From Pseudanabaena sp. M085S1SP2A07QC (GTDB taxonomy: Bacteria; Cyanobacteriota; Cyanobacteriia; Pseudanabaenales; Pseudanabaenaceae): a stretch of DNA of 54,857 nt. Below the pieces are notes generated by a model, which was given only the letters and a program-made list of their open reading frames with translations, was not told the origin of the DNA and did not search any database. Below, in pieces: positions 6,818 to 15,576 of this stretch. Each line of letters opens with the position of its first letter. Position 1 is the first letter of the stretch. The translations under genes were made by a program, and so were the position numbers. The stretch lies in NCBI GenBank assembly GCA_020404895.1, contig JADBWK010000069.1, forward strand, positions 1-54,857, given 5' to 3'.

Positions 6818-8299
6818 TTGATTACAGCTATCCCATCAAGCTTTGTTGCCTCTGATTTCCCAGCCATTTGCAACAATGAAGACGTAATTCAACGCGCGGT
6901 GCAAGATGATGCGCCAGTATTTTTACCTAATAATAATCTTCGCATTGAAGAGATTACCTCAGCCTTTGCCTGTGCATTGCATATGCATCAGCCGACCATT
7001 CCCGCAGGAGCAAATGGAGCGCTAATTTGTAACCTGCAAAATATGTTTGCACATCAGGGCGAAGGTGATAATCACAACGCTTCTGTGTTTGCATGGTGCT
7101 ACAGCCGTATGGGAGATTTTATCCCCCAATTGGTTGCTCAGGGCAGCAATCCTCGGATTATGTTGGACTATTCAGGAAATCTGCTCTGGGGCTTGCAGCA
7201 AATGCAACGCCATGACATTTTGGATAATCTCAAGCGCATTACCTGCGATCGCCAATATCAGCCCTATGTAGAATGGCTCGGCACGATGTGGAGTCATGCA
7301 GTAATTCCATCCACGCCAATTCCCGATATAAAGCTACATATTCAAGCATGGCAAAGTCATTTTGCTTCGATCTTTGGTATTGATGCTCTAAAACGTGTTA
7401 AAGGTTTCTCTCCTCCTGAAATGCATCTTCCCAATCATCCTGACACACTCTATGAATACATCAAAGCCCTCAAAGAATGCGGCTATCGTTGGTTGATGGT
7501 TCAGGAACACTCTGTAGAACGTCTTGATGGCTCAGGACTCACTCAAGATCAGAAATATTTACCTAATTGCTTAGTGGCGATGAATTCCAATGGCGAATCG
7601 ATTAGTATCACTGCGCTGATTAAAACTCAAGGCTCAGATACGAAGCTTGTAGCCCAAATGCAGCCTTATCATGAGGCAAAAGGTCGGAGTAGACAGATGC
7701 TTGGTAATATTTCCGTACCTTCCCTCGTGTCGCAAATTGCCGATGGCGAGAATGGCGGCGTAATGATGAATGAGTTTCCCCGTGATTATCCATTGGTCTG
7801 GGATCAGCTTAAAAATAATGGTCGTGGAAGTTCAGGTGTTGTCGGACTAAATGGAACTGAATATCTGGAAATGATCGAGGCGGCTGGCGTAAGTCCCCTT
7901 GATTACCCAGTCGTGCAAGCAGTGCAACAGCATAAAGTCTGGAATAAGGTCGATAGCGGCGATCGCAGTAATCTCAGCACTGCTAACGTTGAACAAGCAA
8001 TTACTGAACTAAAAGCAAGTGACCATCAATTTCATATGGATGGCGCATCATGGACAAATAGCATGAGTTGGGTACATGGCTATGAAAATGTATTGGAGCC
8101 AATGAATAAACTCAGTGCCAAGTTCCATGAAAAATACGATCCACTGTTGGCAAAAGATCCCTCAATTACTAAGCGATCAGATTACCAGCAAGCTCTGCTC
8201 TACAATCTCCTAGTCCAAACTAGCTGCTTCCGCTACTGGGGACAAGGCACATGGACAGACTATGCCCGTGAGCTTTATCGACGCGGTGAAGCTTTGTAG
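6818..8299 (+). CDS. Glycoside hydrolase family 57 protein
   Basis: A 493-residue GH57-type protein. The family's first motif is seen as FACALHMHQP (about residues 49-58), then MLDYSGNLLWGL, EWLGTMWSHAVIP and FSPPEMHLP; the last contains a Glu in the position expected for the nucleophile region, but I cannot be sure of it. GH57 enzymes act on alpha-glucans (amylopullulanase, branching enzyme, 4-alpha-glucanotransferase) in the cytosol; the exact activity here is unknown. The chosen start is a TTG at 6818 with GAGG about ten bases upstream, and no better ATG precedes the first motif. The last codons and TAG lie inside a palindrome. Confidence 0.82.
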   Translation: MITAIPSSFVASDFPAICNNEDVIQRAVQDDAPVFLPNNNLRIEEITSAFACALHMHQPTIPAGANGALICNLQNMFAHQGEGDNHNASVFAWCYSRMGDFIPQLVAQGSNPRIMLDYSGNLLWGLQQMQRHDILDNLKRITCDRQYQPYVEWLGTMWSHAVIPSTPIPDIKLHIQAWQSHFASIFGIDALKRVKGFSPPEMHLPNHPDTLYEYIKALKECGYRWLMVQEHSVERLDGSGLTQDQKYLPNCLVAMNSNGESISITALIKTQGSDTKLVAQMQPYHEAKGRSRQMLGNISVPSLVSQIADGENGGVMMNEFPRDYPLVWDQLKNNGRGSSGVVGLNGTEYLEMIEAAGVSPLDYPVVQAVQQHKVWNKVDSGDRSNLSTANVEQAITELKASDHQFHMDGASWTNSMSWVHGYENVLEPMNKLSAKFHEKYDPLLAKDPSITKRSDYQQALLYNLLVQTSCFRYWGQGTWTDYARELYRRGEAL

Positions 8300-8339
8300 T
8301 CTAAAGTTGGCACTAAGTGCCAACTTTAGACTACAAAGC
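8291..8339. terminator. Palindrome containing the last codons and stop of the GH57 gene
   Basis: Two perfect 23-base arms (GCTTTGTAGTCTAAAGTTGG continuing CAC) around TAA. The left arm encodes the final Ala-Leu-stop of the GH57 gene. Confidence 0.8.
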
Positions 8340-8370
8340 GTTATACAATTTTTGAGCCAATCATTTTTTC

Positions 8371-9267
8371 ATGACGATCAAGATTATGACTTTGAAGTGG
8401 TTCAATCTTGCATTTAAGTTTCAGGGTTCCGTAGCGCCGATTATTTTACCAAGAGTGTTGATTTTTGCAGGATTTGCCTTTGGAGTCTCGCTCTTTCACT
8501 ACTATGAACCACAGATCTCTCTCAAGGTTTTGGGAGATCTGACTAACAATGTCGTCTTTAATCTAGTTTTAGGACTGCTCTTGGTGTTTCGGACAAACAC
8601 CGCCTATGATCGCTATTGGGAAGGACGCAAAGCTTGGGGGACTTTGGTAGTGAATATTCGTAATTTATCCAGATTAATGAAAATCTCAGCCAACTGTCCT
8701 GAGGAGGAAACGCAGCAAAGAGAAAAATCGATCAAGTTGTTAGCTGCTTTTGCGATCGCGACAAAACTCCATCTTCGTAGTGAAGCAATCGAAAAGGATC
8801 TTGATGAAATTCTACCTGAAGAAGACATTGTAAAGCTCCGTAGTGCTAAACATGCTCCTTTAGAATTAACACTATGGTTAGGTGACTATTTACAAAAGCA
8901 AGTACAAAGCGAGCGGTTTGATACTAATTATTTTGTAACTATGAATAGCCATCTCAATGCTTTGGTAGAAGGGCTAACTAGTTGTGAACGTATTCTTAGA
9001 ACGCCATTACCGATCGCCTATTGCATCTATTTAAAGCGATTGATTTTGATTTACTGTATTGGGTTGCCGTTCCATCTTGTTGTGGAGATCGATTGGCTAA
9101 CTGCGATCGCAGTTGGTTTGGTTAGTTTTATCCTTTTGGGGATTGAACAAATTGGCAACGAAATCGAAAATCCATTTGGACATGACTTGAATGATTTACC
9201 AATCGATACAATATGCGAAAGCGTGACAGCTAATGTAGAACAAGCGATTGCTTATTCTACAAAATAA
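8371..9267 (+). CDS. Bestrophin-family anion channel (UPF0187)
   Basis: A 298-residue membrane protein with a hydrophobic hairpin near residues 25-75, the hallmark RTNTAYDRYWEGRKAWG at about 75-90, and the second conserved block LPIAYCIYLKRLI followed by two more membrane segments near 215-260. Prokaryotic bestrophins form pentameric anion (or cation) channels. In cyanobacteria and plastids related channels adjust the proton motive force or bicarbonate entry to thylakoids; which membrane is used here is unknown. The end NVEQAIAYSTK runs into a terminator palindrome shared with the convergent HEAT gene. Alternative ATG at 8386 (MTLKWFN) is possible. Confidence 0.87.
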   Translation: MTIKIMTLKWFNLAFKFQGSVAPIILPRVLIFAGFAFGVSLFHYYEPQISLKVLGDLTNNVVFNLVLGLLLVFRTNTAYDRYWEGRKAWGTLVVNIRNLSRLMKISANCPEEETQQREKSIKLLAAFAIATKLHLRSEAIEKDLDEILPEEDIVKLRSAKHAPLELTLWLGDYLQKQVQSERFDTNYFVTMNSHLNALVEGLTSCERILRTPLPIAYCIYLKRLILIYCIGLPFHLVVEIDWLTAIAVGLVSFILLGIEQIGNEIENPFGHDLNDLPIDTICESVTANVEQAIAYSTK

Positions 9268-9299
9268 AAAAGGGCGCTTAGCTCCCTTTTTTATTTTGT
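9259..9299. terminator. Shared bidirectional terminator, GC-TTA-GC centre
   Basis: ACAAAATAAAAAAGGGCGC and its near complement (one mismatch) around TTA. The left arm holds the final Thr-Lys-stop of the bestrophin gene; the right arm ends one base before the stop of the convergent HEAT gene. Confidence 0.8.
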
Positions 9300-10169
9300 T
9301 TATTCTTGTTCCTGACGATTAATTTGGGCGATCGCTAATTTTGCTAATACTCTCAACACCTCTAGTTCATCATCTAATAATGGTTGCAAAGATTTGATGA
9401 CGCTTGCATTGCCAATCTTGCCAAGCGCATTAATTGAGGCTTTACGAACACCTAGATCAGAATCTTGTAGGGCTAAGATTAGATGCGGAATCGCTGGAGG
9501 ATAATTAACTTGACCGAAAGCCGCAGTAGCTTCAGTCCGAATAATTGGCTCAGGATCAGTGAGCGCTGAAATGAGAATATTGCAGGACTTCTCATCCAAC
9601 TGCTCTTGGGCAACATGACCAATTGCGCCAATCACTGCACAACGCACATCTAGAGAATCAGAATTCAAGGCTTTATACAGATGTTCCGCAGCATCAGCGC
9701 CGATAAAAGCTAGAGCCCATGCAGCTTGTCCCTTAATATCCTGAGGTTGATCGGGTGACTCCAAAATCCCTAACAATGCTGAGGCTGAAGCCTCACCAGT
9801 TCTGGCTAAAGCACCTGCCGCAGAACTTCTCACAACCGTATCTGGATCATTAAGGAAAGAGAAGAGTAAGTTTGGCACTGCACTTGGATCAGCAATGATT
9901 GTTAGGGTTTTAGCAGCCGCTCTACGCAGAACAACATTGGGGTGATTAGCTAGTGCTTCTGTTAGGAATGGAGTAAACAATTCACCAATTTCTCCAATGG
10001 TTTCGGCAAACCTAAGTCTGACCAGCCCTCTAGGATCGCCTAGCCCTCCGACTAGTTGGCTGAGGAGTTGATGATCGCTATTGTCGAAAGTCCCAAGAGA
10101 GATTTGATCATTTACCTTTTGAATCAGAATATCGTTGGCTGATTGAATATCTAGAACTGAATTATCCAT
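9300..10169 (-). CDS. HEAT-repeat protein, phycobilin-lyase-like (NblB/CpcE/IaiH type)
   Basis: A 289-residue all-helical protein built of about seven HEAT repeats of 30-34 residues, e.g. DPRGLVRLRFAETIGEIGEL, HPNVVLRRAAAKTLTIIADP, DPDTVVRSSAAGALARTGEA and DPEPIIRTEATAAFGQVNYP. In cyanobacteria this architecture is shared by bilin lyases (CpcE/F), the phycobilisome-degradation protein NblB and IaiH. I cannot decide between these without alignment; no phycobiliprotein gene is nearby, so a lyase operon is not indicated. No signal peptide; cytosolic. Convergent with the bestrophin gene. Confidence 0.75.
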   Translation of the reverse strand: MDNSVLDIQSANDILIQKVNDQISLGTFDNSDHQLLSQLVGGLGDPRGLVRLRFAETIGEIGELFTPFLTEALANHPNVVLRRAAAKTLTIIADPSAVPNLLFSFLNDPDTVVRSSAAGALARTGEASASALLGILESPDQPQDIKGQAAWALAFIGADAAEHLYKALNSDSLDVRCAVIGAIGHVAQEQLDEKSCNILISALTDPEPIIRTEATAAFGQVNYPPAIPHLILALQDSDLGVRKASINALGKIGNASVIKSLQPLLDDELEVLRVLAKLAIAQINRQEQE

Positions 10170-10265
10170 TGTTAAATATCGATAACGAAATTAAAGGGAA
10201 GTCTTCCGCTAAAGGCACGACGAACTGCACTAACCTCATCCAGCCAAGTCTTTAGCGAAAATTAT

Positions 10266-10493
10266 TTAGGATTTACTTTGATGTTGGCGAAGTGTCTGGA
10301 GGGTAGAATCAATTTTGGCTAGGTTTGGCTCTAAAGTTGCTAGAGCTTGGCTTTTCATGACTTTGGCTCGCTGTGCTGTGGCGAGAGTATCATTTACAAT
10401 TCTTTCGCGAAACTGCTCTAACTCAGAGATCATTTCTGCTAATTCTTGAGGAGTCGCCTCTTCGAGTGAGTTCAGTTCTGGAATGTCAAACAT
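10266..10493 (-). CDS. Small conserved-looking coiled-coil protein, function unknown
   Basis: A 75-residue acidic-to-basic helical protein starting MFDIPELNSLEEATPQELAE. It is rich in Glu, Ala, Leu and Gln with heptad-like spacing (ELEQFRERIV, AKVMKSQALATLEPNLAKID), suggesting one long coiled coil. No membrane segment, signal or cysteine. I do not recognise a family. It lies about 100 bp upstream of the HEAT gene on the same strand and might be co-transcribed. Between them (10170-10265) only a weak inverted repeat is visible. Real-gene call rests on composition, ATG start and context. Confidence 0.6.
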   Translation of the reverse strand: MFDIPELNSLEEATPQELAEMISELEQFRERIVNDTLATAQRAKVMKSQALATLEPNLAKIDSTLQTLRQHQSKS

Positions 10494-10594
10494 AGCTAGT
10501 TATATTATCTAAAAAATAAATAAATTAAGTCGATTTAAATCGATAAAAAAATATAATTTTAATTGTCTCAGATCACGGCGCAAATGTTTTACCC

Positions 10595-10645
10595 AAACCT
10601 AAAAGCTGTTTCGCCCGCTACGCGGGCGAAACAGCTTTTAGGTTT
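10595..10645. terminator. Long palindrome, GC-TAC-GC centre
   Basis: Two perfect 24-base arms (AAACCTAAAAGCTGTTTCGC then CCGC) around TAC, downstream of the 10672-11067 gene and upstream of the coiled-coil gene. Confidence 0.8.
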
Positions 10646-10671
10646 ACGTGTTTTAGCGCAAAGCACCGCCG

Positions 10672-11067
10672 TTAATTCTGGCTTTTAATGCGATTAATTG
10701 CTTGAAACATCTTGCTATCAGAAACTATTTGCTGTCGCTGATTTAACTTGAATTTTTCAACGCGATCGCCCATAGTTTTTTCAGGTACAACGCCTTCTTC
10801 CTCTGAAACTTGCCAATTGAAGAGCCTATCTAATCCTTCTAAAGGGGCAAATGAAACATCTCTATCTGTAAATCTTAACAACTGCATACTGCCGCCGCCA
10901 ACGGCAGGAGCATTGCTCTGTTGCATTTCCAGTAGCATCTGATGTGCTGGAGATAAAGCAGTGGGAGAACTATTGCCAATTGTCACTTGGGCTGTCAAAG
11001 AGTCTGTGTTTAAGGAAAATACAGTACTCGCGATCGCCAATAAACCTAAAACTTTGAATGAAGCCAT
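10672..11067 (-). CDS. Secreted hypothetical protein
   Basis: A 131-residue protein with a cleavable-type signal peptide (MASFKVLGLLAIASTVFSLN, cut probably after SLTAQ at about residue 27). The mature part is short and polar, with HQMLLEMQQSNAPAVGGGSM, LLRFTDRDVSFAPLEGLDRL and a basic C-terminus (FKLNQRQQIVSDSKMFQAIN). No cysteines or repeats. I do not recognise a family. It stands alone between two palindromic elements. Likely periplasmic or thylakoid-lumenal, by the signal only. Confidence 0.6.
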   Translation of the reverse strand: MASFKVLGLLAIASTVFSLNTDSLTAQVTIGNSSPTALSPAHQMLLEMQQSNAPAVGGGSMQLLRFTDRDVSFAPLEGLDRLFNWQVSEEEGVVPEKTMGDRVEKFKLNQRQQIVSDSKMFQAINRIKSQN

Positions 11068-11178
11068 TTACTGCCCTTGAAATTTAACATGGTGAACTGC
11101 AACATGAAATATTTCCTCGCCTTTACTTAAGCTATCATTTTTTATTGTTTCGCTCTAGCTAAATGTCAGAAATTTAAC

Positions 11179-11258
11179 ATAAAACCCAAAAAGCGTGATG
11201 GGCTGCTTTGCCCCGCCTTATGCTTTTTGGGTCTTGAAGTTGTGTTTGGTTGCTATAG
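11179..11258. repeat. Diverged MITE-like hairpin related to family A
   Basis: Begins ACATAAAACCCAAAAAGC and returns as TGCTTTTTGGGT, then TTGAAGTTGTG and an end TTGCTATAG. The order ACATAAAACCCAAAA... TTTTGGGT...TTGAA...TTGCTATA matches family A at 108-211, but the inside differs. It fills the tatC upstream region. Confidence 0.6.
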
Positions 11259-11338
11259 TAACGATATACTTCGATTATTTGATAGTTTGTTAAGCAATCG
11301 GGTTAAGCAATCGACAAGTAGATTTTAGTAACGACACC

Positions 11339-12166
11339 ATGCTAGAGACGGTAACTGAAGCAGATCAACCAAAGGATTTGTCTAACACACAATCCATTGA
11401 GGACGTAAATGAGGCTGCGATCGCTGTTGTCGATCCTCCAATTGTTGATGAAGATCTAGAAGTAATTGAAGATGTCGAGATGTCTTTATTTGATCACCTC
11501 GAAGAATTGCGATCGCGGATTTTCTATGCCTTAATTGCCATTTTTGTGGCGATCATTGGTTGCTTTGCCTTCGTAAACAAGATTGTGGCTCTATTAGAGA
11601 TTCCTGCTCAGGGAGTAAAATTTTTGCAACTTGCGCCTGGGGAATACTTTTTTGTTTCGATCAAAGTTGCTGGCTATAGTGGCTTATTGGTAGCAAGCCC
11701 AGCCATCTTGTATCAAATTGTACGATTTATTCTGCCAGGGCTAACCCGCAAAGAAAAACGAGCGATCGCTCCAATTGTTTTTGGCTCTAGTATTTTATTT
11801 GTCCTTGGCATTGTCTTTGCTTACGAGTTACTTATACCTGCTGCCCTTAATTTCTTTATTAGCTATGGCGGCGACGTGGTTGAGCAGTTTTGGTCAATTG
11901 ATCGCTATTTTGAATTTGTACTATTGCTGTTATTTAGTACTGGCTTAGCCTTTCAAATCCCCGTGATTCAAGCCTTATTAGCGATGACAGGTATTGTCAA
12001 TTCCACCCGAATGCTTGCTGGGTGGCGCTATGTGGTACTTGGCGCAGTCATCCTCGGCGCAGTGTTAACTCCATCAACTGATCCCATGACCCAAAGTTTG
12101 CTCGCTGGTGCAGTTGCCATTTTGTACTTTGGTGGCATTTTCTTAGTCAAGGCTATGGGTAAATAA
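11339..12166 (+). CDS. tatC: Sec-independent protein translocase TatC
   Basis: A 275-residue TatC with six membrane segments. The family signature is seen as [18 protein letters not shown] at about residues 46-63 (the signal-peptide binding face with the conserved Glu), followed by [20 protein letters not shown], a [10 protein letters not shown] cytosolic loop and [20 protein letters not shown] near the end. TatC with TatA/B exports folded twin-arginine proteins across plasma and thylakoid membranes. The N-terminus carries about 40 extra acidic residues before the signature, common in cyanobacteria. ATG start at 11339. No tat partner is adjacent. Confidence 0.93.
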   Translation: MLETVTEADQPKDLSNTQSIEDVNEAAIAVVDPPIVDEDLEVIEDVEMSLFDHLEELRSRIFYALIAIFVAIIGCFAFVNKIVALLEIPAQGVKFLQLAPGEYFFVSIKVAGYSGLLVASPAILYQIVRFILPGLTRKEKRAIAPIVFGSSILFVLGIVFAYELLIPAALNFFISYGGDVVEQFWSIDRYFEFVLLLLFSTGLAFQIPVIQALLAMTGIVNSTRMLAGWRYVVLGAVILGAVLTPSTDPMTQSLLAGAVAILYFGGIFLVKAMGK

Positions 12167-12172
12167 ACAATA

Positions 12173-12205
12173 ACCAGTAAAGCCTGAGCATCAGACCGTA
12201 CTGGT
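12173..12205 (+). terminator. Stem-loop after tatC
   Basis: ACCAGTA and TACTGGT arms separated by a 19-base partly paired loop and followed by TTTGGGATTTTATATTT. Weak intrinsic terminator or none. Confidence 0.4.
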
Positions 12206-12227
12206 TTGGGATTTTATATTTAAAAAA

Positions 12228-13835
12228 ATGGAAAATCAAAACATTTTGATCTACGACACGACCCTTCGCGATGGCACACAGCGCGAAGGGTTGTCGCTGT
12301 CAGTCGAAGATAAGGTGCGCATAGCAGTTCGCCTCGATCGGATGGGAGTTGCCTTTATCGAAGGTGGTTGGGCAGGTGCAAATCCTAAGGATGGTGAATT
12401 TTTTCGGCGAATGCAAGAATATCGCCTTAGTAGTGCCGAGCTAGTGGTCTTCTGTTCAACAAGAAGAGCAAGAATCAAGGCAAAGGATGATCCGATGCTC
12501 GTACCAATTATTGCTGCTGAAACCAAGTGGATTACTATTTTTGGTAAATCATGGGATCTTCATGTCATTGAGGGATTACGGACAACCCTTGAAGAAAATC
12601 TTGCCATGATCAGCGATACGATCGCCTACCTAAAAAGTTGCGATCGCCGTCTGATCTATGATGCTGAGCATTGGTTTGATGGATACAAAAACAATCCTGA
12701 CTATGCATTACAAACCTTAAAAGCAGCTCTTGATGCTGGAGCTGAGTGGGTTGTCCTCTGCGATACCAATGGCGGCACGATGCCCGACGAAGTGGCAAAA
12801 ATTACGGAGGTTGTGAATAATTCGTTGCGTCAATGGGGGAGCAACCCGCAAATTGGCATTCATACCCATAACGATGCTGGCTTGGCTGTCGCTAATGCGA
12901 TCGCATCTGTCCAGCATGGAGCAACGATGGTTCAGGGAACTATTAATGGCTATGGTGAACGCTGCGGCAATGCTAATCTCTGCACCGTGATTCCTAATTT
13001 GCAACTAAAAATGGGCTATGACTGCATTGATGCAGAAAAATTAGCTCAACTCACCGAAGTCTCTCGCCAAGTCAGCGAAATTGTTAATCTTGCGCCTGAT
13101 GACCATGCTCCTTTTGTGGGTGCTTCAGCCTTTGCCCATAAGGGAGGCATCCATGTCAGTGCTGTACAACGCAATCCCCTCACCTACGAGCATATTGCTC
13201 CTGAAAGTATCGGTAACAATCGCCGCATCGTTATCTCTGAACAGGCAGGTATCAGCAATGTGATCTCCAAAGTCGAAACCTTCGGCATTTGTCTACGCAA
13301 AGAAGATCCCGCCTGTCGGCAAATCTTGCAAATGACGAAAGATCTCGAACAACTCGGCTATCAGTTTGAGTCAGCGGAAGCAAGTTTTGAATTATTGGTT
13401 CGCGAAGCCTTAGGCGATCGCCCTAAATTTTTTACAATTAGCAGTTTCCATGTTTACTGCTCTACGGAATCGACTCACAGTAACGGATTAGTCGGTTCCC
13501 AAGCTACTGTTAAGGTGATGGTCAATGATGAAGAGCATCTTACAGCCGCCGAAGGGAATGGACCAGTCGCAGCCCTTGATATCGCTCTTCGCAAAGCTCT
13601 GGTTAGCTTCTATCCTGAAATTGCTAATTTCTATCTAACTGACTATAAAGTGCGCATTTTAAATAGTGATTCTGGAACTAATGCAGTTACTAGAGTATTA
13701 ATCGAATTCAGTAATAGTAAAAGGCGCTGGTCAACGGCTGGAGTGTCAAATAATATAATCGATGCTTCTTGTAAAGCTCTTGTAGAAGGCTTAGAGTATG
13801 GGCTTCTATCCGCAGTTCGCCACACCAAAGTATAG
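12228..13835 (+). CDS. cimA: (R)-citramalate synthase
   Basis: A 535-residue member of the alpha-isopropylmalate/homocitrate synthase family, with the catalytic barrel signature YDTTLRDGTQREG at residues 9-21, metal-binding HTHNDAGLAVANAIASVQHG and GYGERCGNANL, then a LeuA-type regulatory C-terminal domain (about 395-525). Length and the DGTQREGLSLSVEDK variant match CimA, which condenses pyruvate and acetyl-CoA to citramalate for isoleucine synthesis. Cytosolic. Single gene, 61 bp after tatC. The C-terminal domain makes isoleucine feedback likely (family knowledge). Confidence 0.92.
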   Translation: MENQNILIYDTTLRDGTQREGLSLSVEDKVRIAVRLDRMGVAFIEGGWAGANPKDGEFFRRMQEYRLSSAELVVFCSTRRARIKAKDDPMLVPIIAAETKWITIFGKSWDLHVIEGLRTTLEENLAMISDTIAYLKSCDRRLIYDAEHWFDGYKNNPDYALQTLKAALDAGAEWVVLCDTNGGTMPDEVAKITEVVNNSLRQWGSNPQIGIHTHNDAGLAVANAIASVQHGATMVQGTINGYGERCGNANLCTVIPNLQLKMGYDCIDAEKLAQLTEVSRQVSEIVNLAPDDHAPFVGASAFAHKGGIHVSAVQRNPLTYEHIAPESIGNNRRIVISEQAGISNVISKVETFGICLRKEDPACRQILQMTKDLEQLGYQFESAEASFELLVREALGDRPKFFTISSFHVYCSTESTHSNGLVGSQATVKVMVNDEEHLTAAEGNGPVAALDIALRKALVSFYPEIANFYLTDYKVRILNSDSGTNAVTRVLIEFSNSKRRWSTAGVSNNIIDASCKALVEGLEYGLLSAVRHTKV

Positions 13836-13858
13836 CAAAGCAATCATTGACATCTATC

Positions 13859-13921
13859 TATAGCAATAATACCACAGCACAAAATGGCATAGCCATTTTG
13901 TGCTGTGGTATTATTGCTATA
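13859..13921. repeat. 63-bp perfect hairpin with TATAGCAA ends, GC-ATA-GC centre
   Basis: Two exact 30-base arms starting TATAGCAATAATACCACAGC around ATA. The outer TATAGCAA matches the ends of the family A MITE with its TA duplication, but the inside is unrelated. It follows cimA; the remainder up to 14053 shows nothing else. Confidence 0.85.
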
Positions 13922-14053
13922 TTTTTCGACTTCTTTCCACCCAATAATTCAAAAGTCGCCTTAGTAGAATTAATCTAGCTACTTATAACCCACATTCCGC
14001 TCGTAATGGAAGGGTAAAATAATTACAGAGAAGCCAAAAAGAGGAGGCAGGTA

Positions 14054-14386
14054 TTAATCCAGAGATGAAAGTAACGAACCTAGACCATCTAGGAATCGTA
14101 GCAGGGATAATCCAAGTTCTTTATCTACCTTTGCCACGCCAGCTATTTTTCTTAACAGTTCCAGTGCTTTCTCCTCTGACAGCACTTTCAGAGGGACAGA
14201 CTCAAAACCCACATTCAATTCCCGTTCTCGCGTCGTCACCAATACCCGCACACGCGGATCGATGGGCATCGCCACATCGGGAATACTCTCCACCCTTGGG
14301 ACATCATTCTGATCGAGATTGGCAGTGAAATTACCGCCAACCGAGACATCTTTAAATCCTGTTTGATTAACTTGATGTTCACTCAC
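14054..14386 (-). CDS. Small protein fusing an adaptor-like N-terminus to an NB-ARC fragment
   Basis: 110 residues. The first part, QTGFKDVSVGGNFTANLDQ, resembles short beta motifs at the ends of STAND-associated proteins. The second part, RVRVLVTTRERELNVGFESV followed by PLKVLSEEKALELLRKIAG, is the RNBS-B/post-P-loop portion of an NB-ARC ATPase. The P-loop, Walker B and any TPR or WD repeats are missing, so this is probably an internally deleted and truncated STAND NTPase gene. GTG start at 14386 overlaps the stop of the DUF29 gene, with GGAGGTGA just upstream. May still be expressed; function unknown. Confidence 0.6.
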   Translation of the reverse strand: MSEHQVNQTGFKDVSVGGNFTANLDQNDVPRVESIPDVAMPIDPRVRVLVTTRERELNVGFESVPLKVLSEEKALELLRKIAGVAKVDKELGLSLLRFLDGLGSLLSSLD

Positions 14387-14814
14387 ACATCACCTCCAGA
14401 AACTAAAGCGATCGCCTCTTGAATTATGCGATCGCGATCGACCATCACACCCAACTCAGCCGACTCATACTTTCCCTCAAAAGCCTCACCCGCAGCAGCA
14501 TCTAACGCAATGTCATAGGCTTCTTCTATCGTCTCGCGTAGTTCTGAAGGTTCGCAATAATTACCTTTAGCCTTACGTCGTTGGTTAGTACGCTGAATTT
14601 CTCGTACCGAATTCTTAATTGAAAGATCCCACGATCTTGTAGTGCGATTTTCGGCACGTTGTTTGATCAGATGCATCAGCAAGATTTTGGCAAAGCTATA
14701 AATCTTGTTGATTTTGTCATCCTTGCTCATTTCTGTCATCTCCTCAACCAACAACAAAGCATCGGAGATATTGCCACTTAGCAAAAATCTTTTCAGTTCT
14801 AATAACTCTTCCAT
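14383..14814 (-). CDS. DUF29 family protein
   Basis: 143 residues, MEELLELKRFLLSGNISDAL then EEMTEMSKDDKINKIYSFAK, LLMHLIKQRAENRTTRSWDL, and NSVREIQRTNQRRKAKGNYC. This is the DUF29 pattern (short helical proteins very abundant in cyanobacteria; function not established). Starts four bases after the upstream gene's stop, with AGGAGG inside that gene's end; its own stop overlaps the next start. It sits in the middle of the three-gene set with a STAND remnant, so an accessory or conflict-related role is possible but unproven. Confidence 0.8.
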   Translation of the reverse strand: MEELLELKRFLLSGNISDALLLVEEMTEMSKDDKINKIYSFAKILLMHLIKQRAENRTTRSWDLSIKNSVREIQRTNQRRKAKGNYCEPSELRETIEEAYDIALDAAAGEAFEGKYESAELGVMVDRDRIIQEAIALVSGGDV

Positions 14815-14817
14815 CGC

Positions 14818-15300
14818 CTAAGCCTCCTGAGTTAAATCACCCAAATCAATATCACCCGTTACCTTGACATTTTTTAGCATCGTCTGTTCGACCGAGCCGC
14901 TAACCGATGGTGCTGTTTGCTTCATTGATTTTGCGCGAAGGTTCACGCCCTCAATATCGCTAGCCATCACTTGTACACTTTTAGCCCCAATTTTAGATTG
15001 TGCCGCTAACTCCTCAATCTTAGCCGCCAGTTCTTGATTATTAGCCAGAAGCGATCGCACCTCATCCAACAACTTAATCACATCAGGATCATCAGCGATC
15101 GCCTCCACATCAATTACCGCTTGCTGAGCATCAAAATCTTTACCTGCGCTAATGGCTCTTACAGTCTGCGTATTTGGAGACTTACGACTGAGAAAAGACC
15201 AAAGCAATCGCGCTAATTTCAACGTCTCATCAGTAATACTTTCACCAACCTCTGTACCCACAATCACCAATAAACCCACAAGCAGAGAAACTGGTTCCAT
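14818..15300 (-). CDS. Hypothetical protein, first gene of the STAND-associated trio
   Basis: 160 residues. An N-terminal hydrophobic segment (MEPVSLLVGLLVIVGTEVGE) is followed by a helical region (ETLKLARLLWSFL) and a coiled coil around VIKLLDEVRSLLANNQELAA. The C-terminus, VEQTMLKNVKVTGDIDLGDL plus TQEA, resembles the N-terminus of the NB-ARC fragment two genes downstream (QT..K[DN]V.V.G). Cyanobacterial NB-ARC loci often carry small membrane-anchored proteins of this shape upstream (from memory, not checked). Leads the operon; ATG at 15300. Confidence 0.6.
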   Translation of the reverse strand: MEPVSLLVGLLVIVGTEVGESITDETLKLARLLWSFLSRKSPNTQTVRAISAGKDFDAQQAVIDVEAIADDPDVIKLLDEVRSLLANNQELAAKIEELAAQSKIGAKSVQVMASDIEGVNLRAKSMKQTAPSVSGSVEQTMLKNVKVTGDIDLGDLTQEA

Positions 15301-15348
15301 ATTTGCACCGATGATATACCAAGATTTTGATTTTATCGTATAGATAAA

Positions 15349-15412
15349 GATCCCCGACTTTTTATATGAAAGAGTAGATCATTTTTGCGAGTCACACAAA
15401 AAGTCGGGAATC
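15349..15412. repeat. Dispersed cyanobacterial repeat (CCCCGACTT...AAGTCGGG)
   Basis: GATCCCCGACTTTTT at the left and AAAAAGTCGGGAATC at the right form a long stem with a degenerate 35-base middle. Repeats with CCCCGACTT arms are common between cyanobacterial genes. It is upstream of the trio; 15413-15576 shows nothing definite. Confidence 0.6.
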
Positions 15413-15576
15413 TGGGCTTTACACCTCACCCACCGTAACCTGAAACGATGATGCAAAGGTTGACACAGGCAAGCGATCGCCTTTGTACTCAAACATAGAA
15501 ATTGCGCGATCGCTAAAATCACAAGAATTGGAGTAGAAGCTGTCATATATTGGATTCAGCCCACTAAAGACAAAGT

